From assembly GCA_963761615.1 (NCBI GenBank), contig CAVXGU010000003.1:1240001-1304000 (forward strand): a DNA stretch of 64,000 nucleotides, in the 5' to 3' direction. The notes below the pieces were generated by a model, which saw nothing but the letters and a program-made list of their open reading frames with translations, ran no database searches and was not told the origin of the DNA. This document shows, piece by piece, positions 36,175 to 44,282 of this stretch. The DNA comes from CAVXGU01 sp963761615 (GTDB lineage: Bacteria; Acidobacteriota; Vicinamibacteria; Vicinamibacterales; CAVVIG01). Position 1 is the stretch's first letter; every line of letters starts with the position of its first letter. Position numbers and translations under genes: made by a program.

Positions 36175-36552
36175 GTGCCGGTGCGCGACTTTCGAGATCT
36201 ACTGGCCTGGCAGCTGGCGTACGAACTGAAGTGCGAGGCGTGGGCGATTTCTGCCGCCGTTCACGCGGCGCATGATTTCAAGTTCTGCGACCAGCTGCGC
36301 GACGCCAGCGCCTCTGCGCCGCGAAATATCGCCGAGGGTTTCGGGCGGTTCCGATCGCGGGAGATGGCGCAGTTCCTGTCGATTGCGCGCGCGTCTCTGA
36401 TGGAGGCGCAGAACCATCTGGTCGACGCCCGCGATCGCGGTTATCTGTCCGCCTCCGAGTGCGCGCGCCTGCTGAACCTGTCGAGAGCGACAATCCGGGC
36501 GGTCACCGGCCTGATGCGCCATCACCAACGGCGCGGATCATCGCACTCGTAG
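36175..36552 (+). CDS. Four-helix-bundle protein (S23/IVP-type)
   Basis: About 125 residues from GTG. VRDFRDLLAWQLAYELKCEA begins the typical four-helix-bundle family known from rRNA intervening sequences, continuing DQLRDASASAPRNIAEGFGR and FLSIARASLMEAQNHLVDA. The open frame extends to 36097 through the repeat, which is unlikely to be coding. Members occur as orphan genes and as helpers of mobile or diversity-generating elements; no reverse transcriptase is seen here. Enclosed by 23-bp repeats in opposite orientation. Confidence 0.82.
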   Translation: MPVRDFRDLLAWQLAYELKCEAWAISAAVHAAHDFKFCDQLRDASASAPRNIAEGFGRFRSREMAQFLSIARASLMEAQNHLVDARDRGYLSASECARLLNLSRATIRAVTGLMRHHQRRGSSHS

Positions 36553-36581
36553 CCACACCCAGCAGCGGGACGCCCACGCCA

Positions 36582-36678
36582 GCCCCGAGCACTTTGCGGC
36601 GGAAGGGCCCAGCCCCTTGCGGCGAGAGCGCCCAGCCCCTTGCGGCGAAGCGCCCAGCCCCTTGCCGCGAAGCGCCCT
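36582..36678. repeat. 23-bp tandem repeat block 3 (inverted)
   Basis: Four units of AGCCCCTTGCGGCGAAGCGC plus CC, the reverse complement of the 23-bp unit in blocks 1 and 2. The last unit ends at the stop codon of the response regulator gene. Confidence 0.78.
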
Positions 36679-37368
36679 TCAGTCCACGAACCGATAGCCG
36701 AGCCCCACGACCGTCTCAATCTGCCGCCCGACGTCGCCGAGCTTGCCGCGGAGCCGGCCGACGTGCACGTCGACCGATCGGGTCTCGACGAGCCGGTCGT
36801 AGCCCCAGACGCGCTCGAGCAGCCGGTCGCGCGAGACCACGCGATTCTTGTTCTGCACCAGATACCGGAGCAGCTCGAACTCGCGGCGCGTGAGCCGGAT
36901 GGCGGCGCCGTCGACGGTCACCGACACGGCGTCGAAATCGGCGATCAGCCGGTCGCCGCGATAGGCGGCCGCCGGGCGCTCGACCACGCTGGTGTTGCGG
37001 CGCAGGACGGCGCGCACCCGCGCGGCCAGCTCGCGGGGGCTGAACGGCTTCGTGATGTAGTCGTCGGCGCCGAGGTCGAGTCCGCTCACGCGGTCGTTCT
37101 CGCTCGTGCGGGCGGTCAGCATGATGATCGGCACGTGGCGCGTGTCGCCGCGCGACCGGAGGATGCGGCAGACCTCGAGGCCGTTGAGGACGGGCAGGTT
37201 GAGGTCGAGGATGATGAGGTCCGGCGTGTGGTCGCCAATCGACTTCAGCGCCAGGTCCCCGCTGCCGGTGATTTCGGCGTCGGCGTCGGTATTGCGCTCG
37301 AGCGTGTGCTTGATCAGGCCGGCGATGTCCTGCTCGTCTTCGACGATGAGGATTCGTGGACGCATCAT
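36679..37368 (-). CDS. OmpR/PhoB family response regulator
   Basis: 229 residues. Receiver domain with acidic pocket VEDEQD, phosphoacceptor Asp in LIILDLNLP, Thr in MLTARTS and Lys in YITKPFSP. The C-terminal winged helix is of OmpR type (LTRREFELLRYLVQNKNRVV; VDVHVGRLRGKLG). No sensor kinase is adjacent. A Pho-box-like direct repeat lies 47-64 bases upstream, so it may be a phosphate-controlled, autoregulated orphan regulator of PhoB type. Confidence 0.93.
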   Translation of the reverse strand: MMRPRILIVEDEQDIAGLIKHTLERNTDADAEITGSGDLALKSIGDHTPDLIILDLNLPVLNGLEVCRILRSRGDTRHVPIIMLTARTSENDRVSGLDLGADDYITKPFSPRELAARVRAVLRRNTSVVERPAAAYRGDRLIADFDAVSVTVDGAAIRLTRREFELLRYLVQNKNRVVSRDRLLERVWGYDRLVETRSVDVHVGRLRGKLGDVGRQIETVVGLGYRFVD

Positions 37369-37414
37369 CTGTCACCATGGTACCGACACGGGATTTCGGC
37401 GCGGTCTCGTCTCT

Positions 37415-37432
37415 GTTAAATGTGGGTTAATC
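37415..37432 (-). promoter_or_regulatory. Candidate Pho box at the response-regulator promoter
   Basis: GTTAAAT at 37415 and GTTAATC at 37426 repeat with an 11-bp period. In the direction of the regulator this reads GATTAACCCACATTTAACA. It also lies 30-50 bases upstream of the divergent secreted protein at 37464 and could act on both genes. Confidence 0.6.
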
Positions 37433-37463
37433 GGGCGTCGCGGATTGGTGATATTCTGCCGCC

Positions 37464-37908
37464 ATGCCCCGGTGGGTGCTCCTCGTCATGGCGACGGCGC
37501 TCGTCCTGGCTCCTCGCTCCGCGGGCGCGCAGTTCACCTCGTTCGAGCACGATCCCCGGTACATCCTCGAGGGCAGCTGGGAGTCGTGCCTCGAGCTCAA
37601 CGGCCACTACAGCGAGCGCATCTACGATCACATCGTCGACGGCGTCGGACAGTACCGAGGTGCACCTGGGTCCGCGCCGGGAATTCGCCATCTTCAAGGG
37701 CGTCCAGGCCAAGCACCGTCCGCACGACTCGCCCGAGAACCTCCTGAACCCCTATCAGGTCCTCGAAATCCACAACCAGGCGAGCCACCGCTGGGAGATC
37801 CCGTCGCTCAACCTGGTGTTCACCGTCACCATGACCGGCGGATCGCGGACCGACTGCGAGAGCTGGTTCATCACGCTCGAGCCGCTCACCGACACGACGT
37901 CGCACTGA
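37464..37908 (+). CDS. Secreted hypothetical protein, frameshifted
   Basis: About 147 residues after correction. A signal peptide (VLLVMATALVLAPRSAGAQ) is followed by FEHDPRYILEGSWESCLELN. The frame breaks near 37645-37660 after HIVDGVGQ, and the next frame continues STEVHLGPRREFAIFKGVQ and ends SWFITLEPLTDTTSH. One extra base explains it. I recognise no family. Divergent from the response regulator and possibly under the same Pho-box-like site. Confidence 0.62.
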
Positions 37909-37982
37909 TTTCATGCGGCCGCGTCGCGGCCGTTACATCGCCCCGCTATGTTGGGGGCGATGAAGGGGCGCGCCCCGGCGCG

Positions 37983-38726
37983 GTGAGCGAGCGGTCCGCG
38001 ATCAGCGTGATCGTCTGCGCCTACAACGAAGCGGCGCTCCTGCCCGCCTGCCTCCACGCCGTGCTGGCCCAGACGCGGCCCCCCGACGAGCTCCTGGTCG
38101 TCAACAATGCGAGCACCGATCAGACGGGCGCCCTGGCGCGCGCCGTCCCGGGTGTCCGGGTGGTGGACGAGCCGATCAAAGGCCTGGTGGTGGCCCGCGA
38201 GACCGGACGGCACGAGGCGCGCGGCGACATCCTGGTCTATCTGGACGCCGACTGTCGCCCGCCGATCTTCTGGCTCGAGCGCGTCGAGCAGCGCTTCGCC
38301 GCCCGCCGGGATCTGGCGGGCCTGACCGGGCCGTACCGCTTCTACGACTGGGATCCGGGCAGCCGCGCCCTCGTCCGCGCCTACGACTGGCTCGTCGCGC
38401 TGCCGACGCACGTCGTGGTCCACCACCTGCTGCGCATCGGGGCGATCTTCTACGGCGGCAACTTCGCCGTGCGGCGCGCGGCGCTCGCGCGGATCGGCGG
38501 CTTCGACCGGACGATCGAGTTCCACGGCGAGGACACGAACGTGGGCCGGCGGCTGACCGCGGTCGGGCCGGTGCGTCTCGACCCGGCGTGCTGGCTCTGG
38601 ACGTCGGCACGGCGCTACCGCGCCATGGGCCGGCTGGCCGTCTTCAGGCTCTACGTGCGGAACTTCTGGTCGGAGATCCTCCGGCACGAGCCGGCCGATC
38701 GCGACCATCAGGATGTGAGGATCTGA
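37983..38726 (+). CDS. Family 2 glycosyltransferase
   Basis: 247 residues from GTG. GT-A fold with SVIVCAYNEAALLPACLHAV, the metal-binding DxD in VYLDADCRPP, and GEDTNVGRRL as the ED motif of the acceptor site. No large membrane segments. An in-frame ATG does not exist upstream (the ATG at 37960 is in a frame that stops at once). One base separates it from the PHP gene. Sugar and acceptor unknown. Confidence 0.9.
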   Translation: MSERSAISVIVCAYNEAALLPACLHAVLAQTRPPDELLVVNNASTDQTGALARAVPGVRVVDEPIKGLVVARETGRHEARGDILVYLDADCRPPIFWLERVEQRFAARRDLAGLTGPYRFYDWDPGSRALVRAYDWLVALPTHVVVHHLLRIGAIFYGGNFAVRRAALARIGGFDRTIEFHGEDTNVGRRLTAVGPVRLDPACWLWTSARRYRAMGRLAVFRLYVRNFWSEILRHEPADRDHQDVRI

Positions 38727-38727
38727 C

Positions 38728-39474
38728 GTGCCAGGATACGAGCCGTTCCTACTCTGCGACTTCCACGTGCACACGCGCTGGAGCGACGGCCGCCTGTCGA
38801 TTCGCGAGGTCGTCGATCTCTACGGCCAGACCGAGCGCTTCGACGTGATCGCGATCACCGATCACGTGCTCATGGAGCGCGACCTGCTGGCGCGGGCCGG
38901 GAAGCTGGCGTCGCTCGGCTTCCGCCAGTTCTCGGTGACGGCGGATCGCTTCGACGCCTACCTCGACGAGATCCGGCGGGAGGCCGAGCGGGCCAGGCGC
39001 CGTTATGGCCTGCTCGTGATTCCCGGCGCCGAGATCACGCAGAACCATTTCCGCAGCCGGAAGAACTCGCACATCGTCGGGCTGAACCTCAAGGCGTTCA
39101 TCAGCGCGGACCAGTCGGCCGAGGACATCCTGCGCGCGATTCGCAGCCAGGGGGCGCTCAGCATCGCCTGCCACCCCCACCACCGGACGACCCGCCGCGT
39201 CGAGATCTCCACCTGCTATCTCTGGGATCACCGGCGCAAGCTGGCGGACCTGGTCGACGTCTGGGAGGCCGCGAACCGCGACGACCTGTTTTCGGTGACG
39301 AGCCTCAAGCACTATCCCTACGTGGCCAACAGCGACTTCCACAAGCCGAAGCACCTCTACTCGTGGAAGACGCTGCTGCGCGCCGAGAAGCGGTGGGACG
39401 CCATCGCCGCGGCGCTCAGGGCCAACGTGGACGTCGCGCTGACGCTGTACCGGAATGGATCGTGGGCGGCCTGA
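38728..39474 (+). CDS. PHP domain phosphoesterase
   Basis: 248 residues from GTG. The four PHP metal-binding motifs are present in order: DFHVHTRWSDG, AITDHVLM, IPGAEITQN with IVGLNLKAF, and SIACHPHHR plus NSDFHKPKHLY. This is the polymerase-and-histidinol-phosphatase fold, here a free-standing hydrolase. Substrate unknown. Its TGA stop is the first three bases of a repeat element. Confidence 0.88.
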   Translation: MPGYEPFLLCDFHVHTRWSDGRLSIREVVDLYGQTERFDVIAITDHVLMERDLLARAGKLASLGFRQFSVTADRFDAYLDEIRREAERARRRYGLLVIPGAEITQNHFRSRKNSHIVGLNLKAFISADQSAEDILRAIRSQGALSIACHPHHRTTRRVEISTCYLWDHRRKLADLVDVWEAANRDDLFSVTSLKHYPYVANSDFHKPKHLYSWKTLLRAEKRWDAIAAALRANVDVALTLYRNGSWAA

Positions 39475-39576
39475 AACGGGTGCCGGGCGCCGGGCACCAG
39501 GTGCCGGGTGCTGGCGCCAGGCACCTGGTGCCGAGTGCCGGGTGCCGAGTGCCAGGTGCTGGGTGCCGCGTGCGCC
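39472..39576. repeat. GGTGCC-type low-complexity repeat
   Basis: Begins TGAAACGGGTGCCGGGC, identical to the start of the element after imuB, and continues as about twelve degenerate GGTGCCG/GGTGCTG/GGCACC units in both orientations. It can fold into several hairpins. The first bases supply the stop codon of the PHP gene. Confidence 0.75.
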
Positions 39577-39620
39577 CCATCGTCCACGCCGGTTCACGGG
39601 CCCTGAGGTAACGTAGGGGC

Positions 39621-40709
39621 GTGATCCGCGTCGGGCACGTGTATGCGTTCTACCTGTTCGACGTCGCCGAGACGATCGATCTGGGCCGGGTGCCGGGTCT
39701 CGTGCCCGCTCCGACCGAGCCGGCGCGCCTGGCGCCGAAGCCGCCGACGCCGCCCTACGTCCAGTACGACAAGCCGCCGCTGTCCTTCGACGGCGCGGCG
39801 TTCGGCGTGCCGACGATCGACGGGTTCGGCGTGCGCTTCCGCGTGTTCGACTACGGGGTCGTCTCCGTGCGCCTCGCACGGACCTTCGAGGGCGACTGGG
39901 CGGACCTCGTGCACCTGGGGCAGACCCTCATCGAGAACGCCGACCTGGAGCGGCAGGCGGAGCAGTCGTGCCGGGCGGTGGTCGCGCGCCTGGCGCCGGC
40001 GCTGACCGATCCCGCGGCGACGCTCCTGAGCGAGGACTACCTCGTCTTCGGCGTCCACGAGCTCGACACGCCGGCCACCGCGGAGGACCTGCTGCGCGAC
40101 CGCGGCGCCGAGATCGCCCGGGCGCTGCGGGGCGAGCGGAAGGCGCTGAGCGCGCAGGAGCAGGCCCGGGTGCTGCAGCACGCCATCTCGTATCTGGCCG
40201 ACGACCTCGTGGTCCCGACCTGGAACGCGGCGCTCGTCTACGACACGGCGGCCGGCACGGCCGCGGCGCTGGAGATCATGGAGTTCGCGAATTCGCAGCT
40301 GCTCGAGTTCCGGGCCTACGACGAGCGGCTCGACGCCGAGCTGACGCGGATCTACGGGCGGCTCCAGCACCCGCGCTGGTACGAGACGCTCGCCGGCGGG
40401 CGCTACGCGCGGGCGGCGCGGCAGGGGCACGCGCTGCTCATCGACGTCAACGAGCTGACCGACCGCACCGAGAACGCGCTCAAGTTCGTCGGCGACATCT
40501 ACGCCGCGCGCCTCTTCGGCCTCGTCGCCGAGCGGCTCGGCCTCGAGACCTGGAAGGGCAACGTGCGCGACAAGCTCGCGACGCTCGACGACATCAACCG
40601 CTTCGCCGTCGAGCAGGCGTCGATGTGGCGGGAGCAGTTCCTGGAGCTGACGATCATCCTGATCCTCGTCCTGGAGCTGGTCCTGGTGTTCCTGGGCGTG
40701 ATGCAGTGA
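39621..40709 (+). CDS. RMD1/DUF155 family membrane protein
   Basis: 362 residues. The body matches the RMD1 (DUF155) family: YGVVSVRLARTFEGDW near residue 80, LLSEDYLVFGVHEL, EIMEFANSQLLEFRAYDE and a C-terminal LTIILILVLELVLVFLG helix. Eukaryotic members are tied to meiotic division or mitochondrial translation; the bacterial role is unknown. It is convergent with the DUF190 gene with one base between them. Confidence 0.85.
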   Translation: MIRVGHVYAFYLFDVAETIDLGRVPGLVPAPTEPARLAPKPPTPPYVQYDKPPLSFDGAAFGVPTIDGFGVRFRVFDYGVVSVRLARTFEGDWADLVHLGQTLIENADLERQAEQSCRAVVARLAPALTDPAATLLSEDYLVFGVHELDTPATAEDLLRDRGAEIARALRGERKALSAQEQARVLQHAISYLADDLVVPTWNAALVYDTAAGTAAALEIMEFANSQLLEFRAYDERLDAELTRIYGRLQHPRWYETLAGGRYARAARQGHALLIDVNELTDRTENALKFVGDIYAARLFGLVAERLGLETWKGNVRDKLATLDDINRFAVEQASMWREQFLELTIILILVLELVLVFLGVMQ

Positions 40710-40710
40710 G

Positions 40711-41049
40711 TCAGGGCCGGCCCGGACGGTACAGCTTCACTTCCGCGCGCTCGAGGGTGATCAGGCCGTCGCCCACCATCTTCTCCAGGACCGGCAGGAA
40801 CGCGTCGATCTGGTCCCGGACGTCAATGATCTCGATGACGATGGGGAGGTCCTGGGAGAGCGCGAGGATCTTCGCCGTGTGGATCCGGCTCTTGGCGCCG
40901 AAGCCCATGAAGCCCTTGATGACCGTCGCCCCGGCCAGGCCGCGCCGGCGCGCCTCGAGCACGATCGCTTCGTACAGGGGCCGGCCGTCCCACTTGTCGG
41001 CCTCGCCGATGAAGATCCGGACGAGCTGGCCTTCAGCTGGTAAGGACAT
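40711..41049 (-). CDS. DUF190 family protein
   Basis: 112 residues of a PII-like ferredoxin fold (LVRIFIGEADKWDGRPLYEA; LPIVIEIIDVRDQIDAFLP). DUF190 genes are very often paired with crcB, and here the start overlaps the crcB end by 17 bases. It may regulate fluoride export, but this is association only. Confidence 0.9.
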   Translation of the reverse strand: MSLPAEGQLVRIFIGEADKWDGRPLYEAIVLEARRRGLAGATVIKGFMGFGAKSRIHTAKILALSQDLPIVIEIIDVRDQIDAFLPVLEKMVGDGLITLERAEVKLYRPGRP

Positions 41050-41398
41050 AACCCACCCACAAGCCGATGACGCCGGCGATCACCTGACCGCCGATGTTGA
41101 GGGTTGCCCACCCGATCTGGCCGTCCCGGAGCAGCTCGACGCTCTCGAAGGCGAACGAGGAGAACGTCGTGAAGCCGCCGAGGATGCCGACGAGCAGGAA
41201 GCCGCGGAGCTCGGGGCTGAGCGCGAAGCGCTCGTCCGCGAGACCGGCGAGCACGCCGAAGACGACGCAGCCGACGACGTTGACGACGAAGGTGCCCAGG
41301 GGGAAGAGCGTGGGCACGACGCGGAGGACGGCCGACGAGAAGAGATACCGCGCGGTGGCGCCGAGCCCTCCGCCCAGCGCGATGAGCAGGAGCAGCAT
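41033..41398 (-). CDS. crcB: Fluoride ion channel CrcB/Fluc
   Basis: 121 residues with four membrane helices. Family motifs GGGLGATARYLFS, GTFVVNVVGCVVFG and GFTTFSSFAFES (Phe-box and polar track) are intact. Exports fluoride as a dual-topology dimer. ATG adjoins the NicO-like stop. No fluoride riboswitch is recognisable upstream. Confidence 0.95.
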   Translation of the reverse strand: MLLLLIALGGGLGATARYLFSSAVLRVVPTLFPLGTFVVNVVGCVVFGVLAGLADERFALSPELRGFLLVGILGGFTTFSSFAFESVELLRDGQIGWATLNIGGQVIAGVIGLWVGYVLTS

Positions 41399-42076
41399 CT
41401 ACCGGAAGACCCAGTAGGCGCCGAGGGCCACCGAGGCCACCGCGGTCAGCGCCGCGGCGGCGTGGCCCGCCGCCTCGAGGCGGACGCGTCCCAGCGACTC
41501 GGCCAGGACGATGCCGAAGAGCGACATCGACAGCAGCACGCCCACGGCGAAAACGAGCACGAGGCCGAGCATCGGCAGGAGCGAGAGCGCCGACGCCCGG
41601 GCGCCGAAGGGCGCCAGCATCGTCAGCGCCCGCAGGCCCGAGATGGCGAAGACGCCCCCGAGAATCGTGGGCACCGAGGAGTGATGATCCGGCTGTGGAT
41701 GATGCGCCGGCAGGCCCAGGTGCAGGTGCCAGCGGGCGTGGGCCGCGGCGCCGACCGGATGACGGTGCCCGTACACGCGCTGCGTGATGGTCGCCCAGAG
41801 GCCGGCGACGCCCAGGGCGATGAGGATCCACCCGCCCGCCAGCTCACCCGCGCGCTCGACCAGCGCCGGGATCGTCCAGCCGGCGATGAGCACGAGCGCG
41901 GAGCCGCAGGCGAGCAGGACCGCGTGGCCGATGGCGAAGCCGAGCGCGACGCGAAACGACCGCGCGCGCAGCCCCGACGCGGGCGCCCCGGTCGAGAGCG
42001 CCGCGATGGCCATCAGGTGATCGGCGCCCAGCCCGTGAAGAAAGCCGAGGGCCAGCGCAGAGGAGGTGAGCCACAC
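41399..42076 (-). CDS. NicO/RcnA-like nickel/cobalt transporter
   Basis: 225 residues from GTG with about six membrane helices. The N-terminal metal motif HGLGADHLMAIAA and a His-rich cytoplasmic loop (HRHPVGAAAHARWHLHLG, then HHPQPDHHSS) identify the NicO family. Either uptake or efflux of Ni/Co is possible. First gene of a NicO-crcB-DUF190 operon. A -10 hexamer TATAAT ends only 10 bases from the start, suggesting a nearly leaderless transcript. Confidence 0.82.
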   Translation of the reverse strand: MWLTSSALALGFLHGLGADHLMAIAALSTGAPASGLRARSFRVALGFAIGHAVLLACGSALVLIAGWTIPALVERAGELAGGWILIALGVAGLWATITQRVYGHRHPVGAAAHARWHLHLGLPAHHPQPDHHSSVPTILGGVFAISGLRALTMLAPFGARASALSLLPMLGLVLVFAVGVLLSMSLFGIVLAESLGRVRLEAAGHAAAALTAVASVALGAYWVFR

Positions 42077-42085
42077 GAGAACGGA

Positions 42086-42091
42086 ATTATA
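42086..42091 (-). promoter_or_regulatory. -10 element of the NicO-crcB operon
   Basis: TATAAT on the minus strand, ten bases upstream of the GTG start. Transcription would begin about 0-5 bases before the start codon. A convincing -35 was not located. Confidence 0.4.
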
Positions 42092-42111
42092 TCAGCGGGT
42101 CTCGGCTCTCG

Positions 42112-42206
42112 GCAGAGCGTGGCACCCGGCAGCGTGCCCCCGGTACCCAGCGCCTGGCCGCCGCATCTGGAGCGCGGTGCCCGGCGCCCGGCGCCCGAGG
42201 ATTACA
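42112..42206. repeat. GGTGCC/GCGCCC-type low-complexity repeat
   Basis: GTGGCACCCGGCAGCGTGCC and onward to CCCGGCGCCCGGCGCCCG. Same family as the repeats at 39.5 and 57.8 kb but shorter and more diverged. It fills most of the gap between the divergent NicO and response-regulator genes. Confidence 0.5.
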
Positions 42207-42218
42207 ATTGGTCCGCCG

Positions 42219-42914
42219 ATGCCGCAGCGGATCCTCGTCGTCGAAGACGACCCCGACATCGCCGAGCTCGTGGCGCGCTATCTCGGGAAAGCCGGATTCA
42301 CCACCGAGGTCCAGCCGTCGGGACGGGCGGCGCTCGATGACATCGGGCGCGAGCCCCCCGATCTCGTCGTCCTGGATTTGATGCTCCCGCACATGGACGG
42401 GCTCGACGTCTGTCGGACGCTGCGCGCGAACCAGGCGACGGCGGGCATCCCGATCATCATGCTCACGGCCAGGGCCGAGGAGGCCGATCGCATCGCCGGT
42501 CTCGAGATCGGCGCCGACGACTACCTCGCGAAGCCCTTCAGCCCCAACGAGCTGGTCGCCCGGGTGCGCGCCCTGCTGAGACGGGCGCGGCTGGCGGGCG
42601 CGCAGGTCGAGGGGCCGGTGCGCTATGCCTCGATCGTGCTCGATCCGGCGCGCCACGTGGTGACTCTGGAGGACCGGCCCGTCGCGCTGACCGCGAAGGA
42701 ATTCCTGCTGCTCGAGTACCTGCTGCGGCATCGCGGGCGGGTCCTCTCGCGCGACGCGCTGCTGAGCGACGTCTGGGGCTACCGCTACACCGGCGGCACC
42801 CGGACCGTCGACGTGCACGTGCGGCGCCTGCGCGAGAAGCTCCCCGTGCTCGTCGACAGCCTCGTGACGGTCAAGCAGTTCGGCTACAAGCTCCTCGAGT
42901 CGCCGCCCGCATGA
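42219..42914 (+). CDS. PhoB-like response regulator
   Basis: 231 residues. Receiver with VEDDPD, phosphoacceptor Asp in LVVLDLMLPHMDG, MLTARAE and YLAKPFSP; OmpR-type winged helix (LTAKEFLLLEYLLRHRGRVL; VDVHVRRLREKLP). Stop overlaps the start of a PhoR-like kinase. With the phosphate genes around it, PhoB is the likeliest identity, though no direct proof is in the sequence. Confidence 0.92.
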   Translation: MPQRILVVEDDPDIAELVARYLGKAGFTTEVQPSGRAALDDIGREPPDLVVLDLMLPHMDGLDVCRTLRANQATAGIPIIMLTARAEEADRIAGLEIGADDYLAKPFSPNELVARVRALLRRARLAGAQVEGPVRYASIVLDPARHVVTLEDRPVALTAKEFLLLEYLLRHRGRVLSRDALLSDVWGYRYTGGTRTVDVHVRRLREKLPVLVDSLVTVKQFGYKLLESPPA

Positions 42915-44282
42915 CCGCCCGAGTCTACGCGGCCGCGATCGGATTGGCCGCGCTGGCCACGGTTGCGGCCGCGCTCGCGTTTCACTGGTCGGGGGGAGTG
43001 CTGGCGGCGGCGGGGGCGGCGCTGCTGGCCCTGGGCGCGGCGGCGCTGCTCGCCCGCCTGCTGACCCGCGATCTCGAGCCTCGCGTCGATCGGCTCGTCG
43101 ACACGGCCCGCCGGTACCGCACCGGCGACTTCACGCCTCCGGCGTCCGCGTACGGCGAAGACGAGCTGGGCGTCGTCGCCCGTGCGTTCGACGATGCGCT
43201 GCAGCAGGCGGGGCAGCGCCTGACCGCGCTGGCGCGCGAGCGGGCCCGGATGGAGGCGATTGTCGCGGGGATGATCGAGGGCGTGATGGTCATCGGCCCG
43301 CAGGGCCGGGTCCAGTTCGTCAACCAGGCGGCCCGCCAGATGCTGAAGGCCGACGACCTCGTCGCGGGCCGCCTGTACCTCGAGGCGATCCGCCACCCGG
43401 GCATCGCGGAGCTCGTCACGGCGGCCCTGGCCGGACACCAGCCGGCGGGCCTGCAGTTCTCTCCGGCGCGCGACGCGTCGCGGACGATCATGGCGCGGGC
43501 GGCGCCGGCGCCGAGCGGCGCGGGCCACGGGGCCGTCGTCGTGCTCCACGACATCACCGACCTCCGGCGGGCGGATCAGAATCCGCCGCGACTTCGTCGC
43601 CAACGTCTCGCACGAGCTCCGCACGCCCCTCACGGCCATTCGTGGCTACGTGGAGGCGTTGTCCGAGAGCGACGTGGCGCCCGCCGAGCGGCAGCAGTTC
43701 CTCGAGATCATCACCCGCCACACGCTCAGGATGGAGCGTCTGGTGAAGGACCTGCTGCGCCTGGCCCGGCTGGACGCCGGTCAGGAGGCGCTCGAAGTGG
43801 CCTCCTGCGACACGGCCAATCTGATCCACGGCGTCGTCGCAGACCTGACGTCGGACCTCGAGGCGCGCCGCCAGCAGGTGGCGGTCCACGTCGGGCCGGG
43901 GGCGGAGACGATCCGCGTGGATCCGACCAAGCTGCACGACGCGCTCCGGAACCTGATCGCCAACGCGACGATCTACGCGCCGTCGCAGACGACCATCCTC
44001 GTCGATGCGGCCGCGCGGGGCGGCGGCGTCGTCCTGGCGGTGTCCGACGAGGGGCCGGGTATCCCCGAGGAAGACCTGTCGCGGGTGTTCGAGCGCTTCT
44101 ACCGCGTCGACAAGTCCCGCGCGCGGGCGCCGGGCGGGACCGGACTCGGCCTGGCGATCGTCAAACATCTCGTCGAGCTCCATGGCGGCACCGTCCGCGC
44201 CGAGAACCGGCCCGAGGGGGGCGCCCGCTTCACGATCGATCTGACCAGCGCGCATCCGGCGCACACGGCGGCAGGCACATGA
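42911..44282 (+). CDS. PhoR-like sensor histidine kinase, frameshifted
   Basis: About 456 residues after correction. Two N-terminal membrane helices, a HAMP-like segment (RLVDTARRYRTGDF), a PAS domain (MIEGVMVIGPQGRVQFVNQA), then after a break at about 43575-43585 the kinase core: DFVANVSHELRTPLTAIRGY, NLIANATIYA, SDEGPGIPEEDLSRVFERFY and GGTGLGLAIVKHL. One extra base in cagaatccgc joins DLRRADQ to IRRDFVANVSHE exactly. The short membrane part without a large periplasmic domain and the PAS fit PhoR. The stop overlaps the glgC start. Confidence 0.88.

Noticed and set aside
35391..36678. Possible CRISPR array
   Set aside because: Repeats are contiguous 22-23-bp units without unique spacers, and there are no cas genes.
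40900..42218. Fluoride riboswitch upstream of crcB
   Set aside because: No recognisable fluoride aptamer core in the spacer or in the upstream gene ends.
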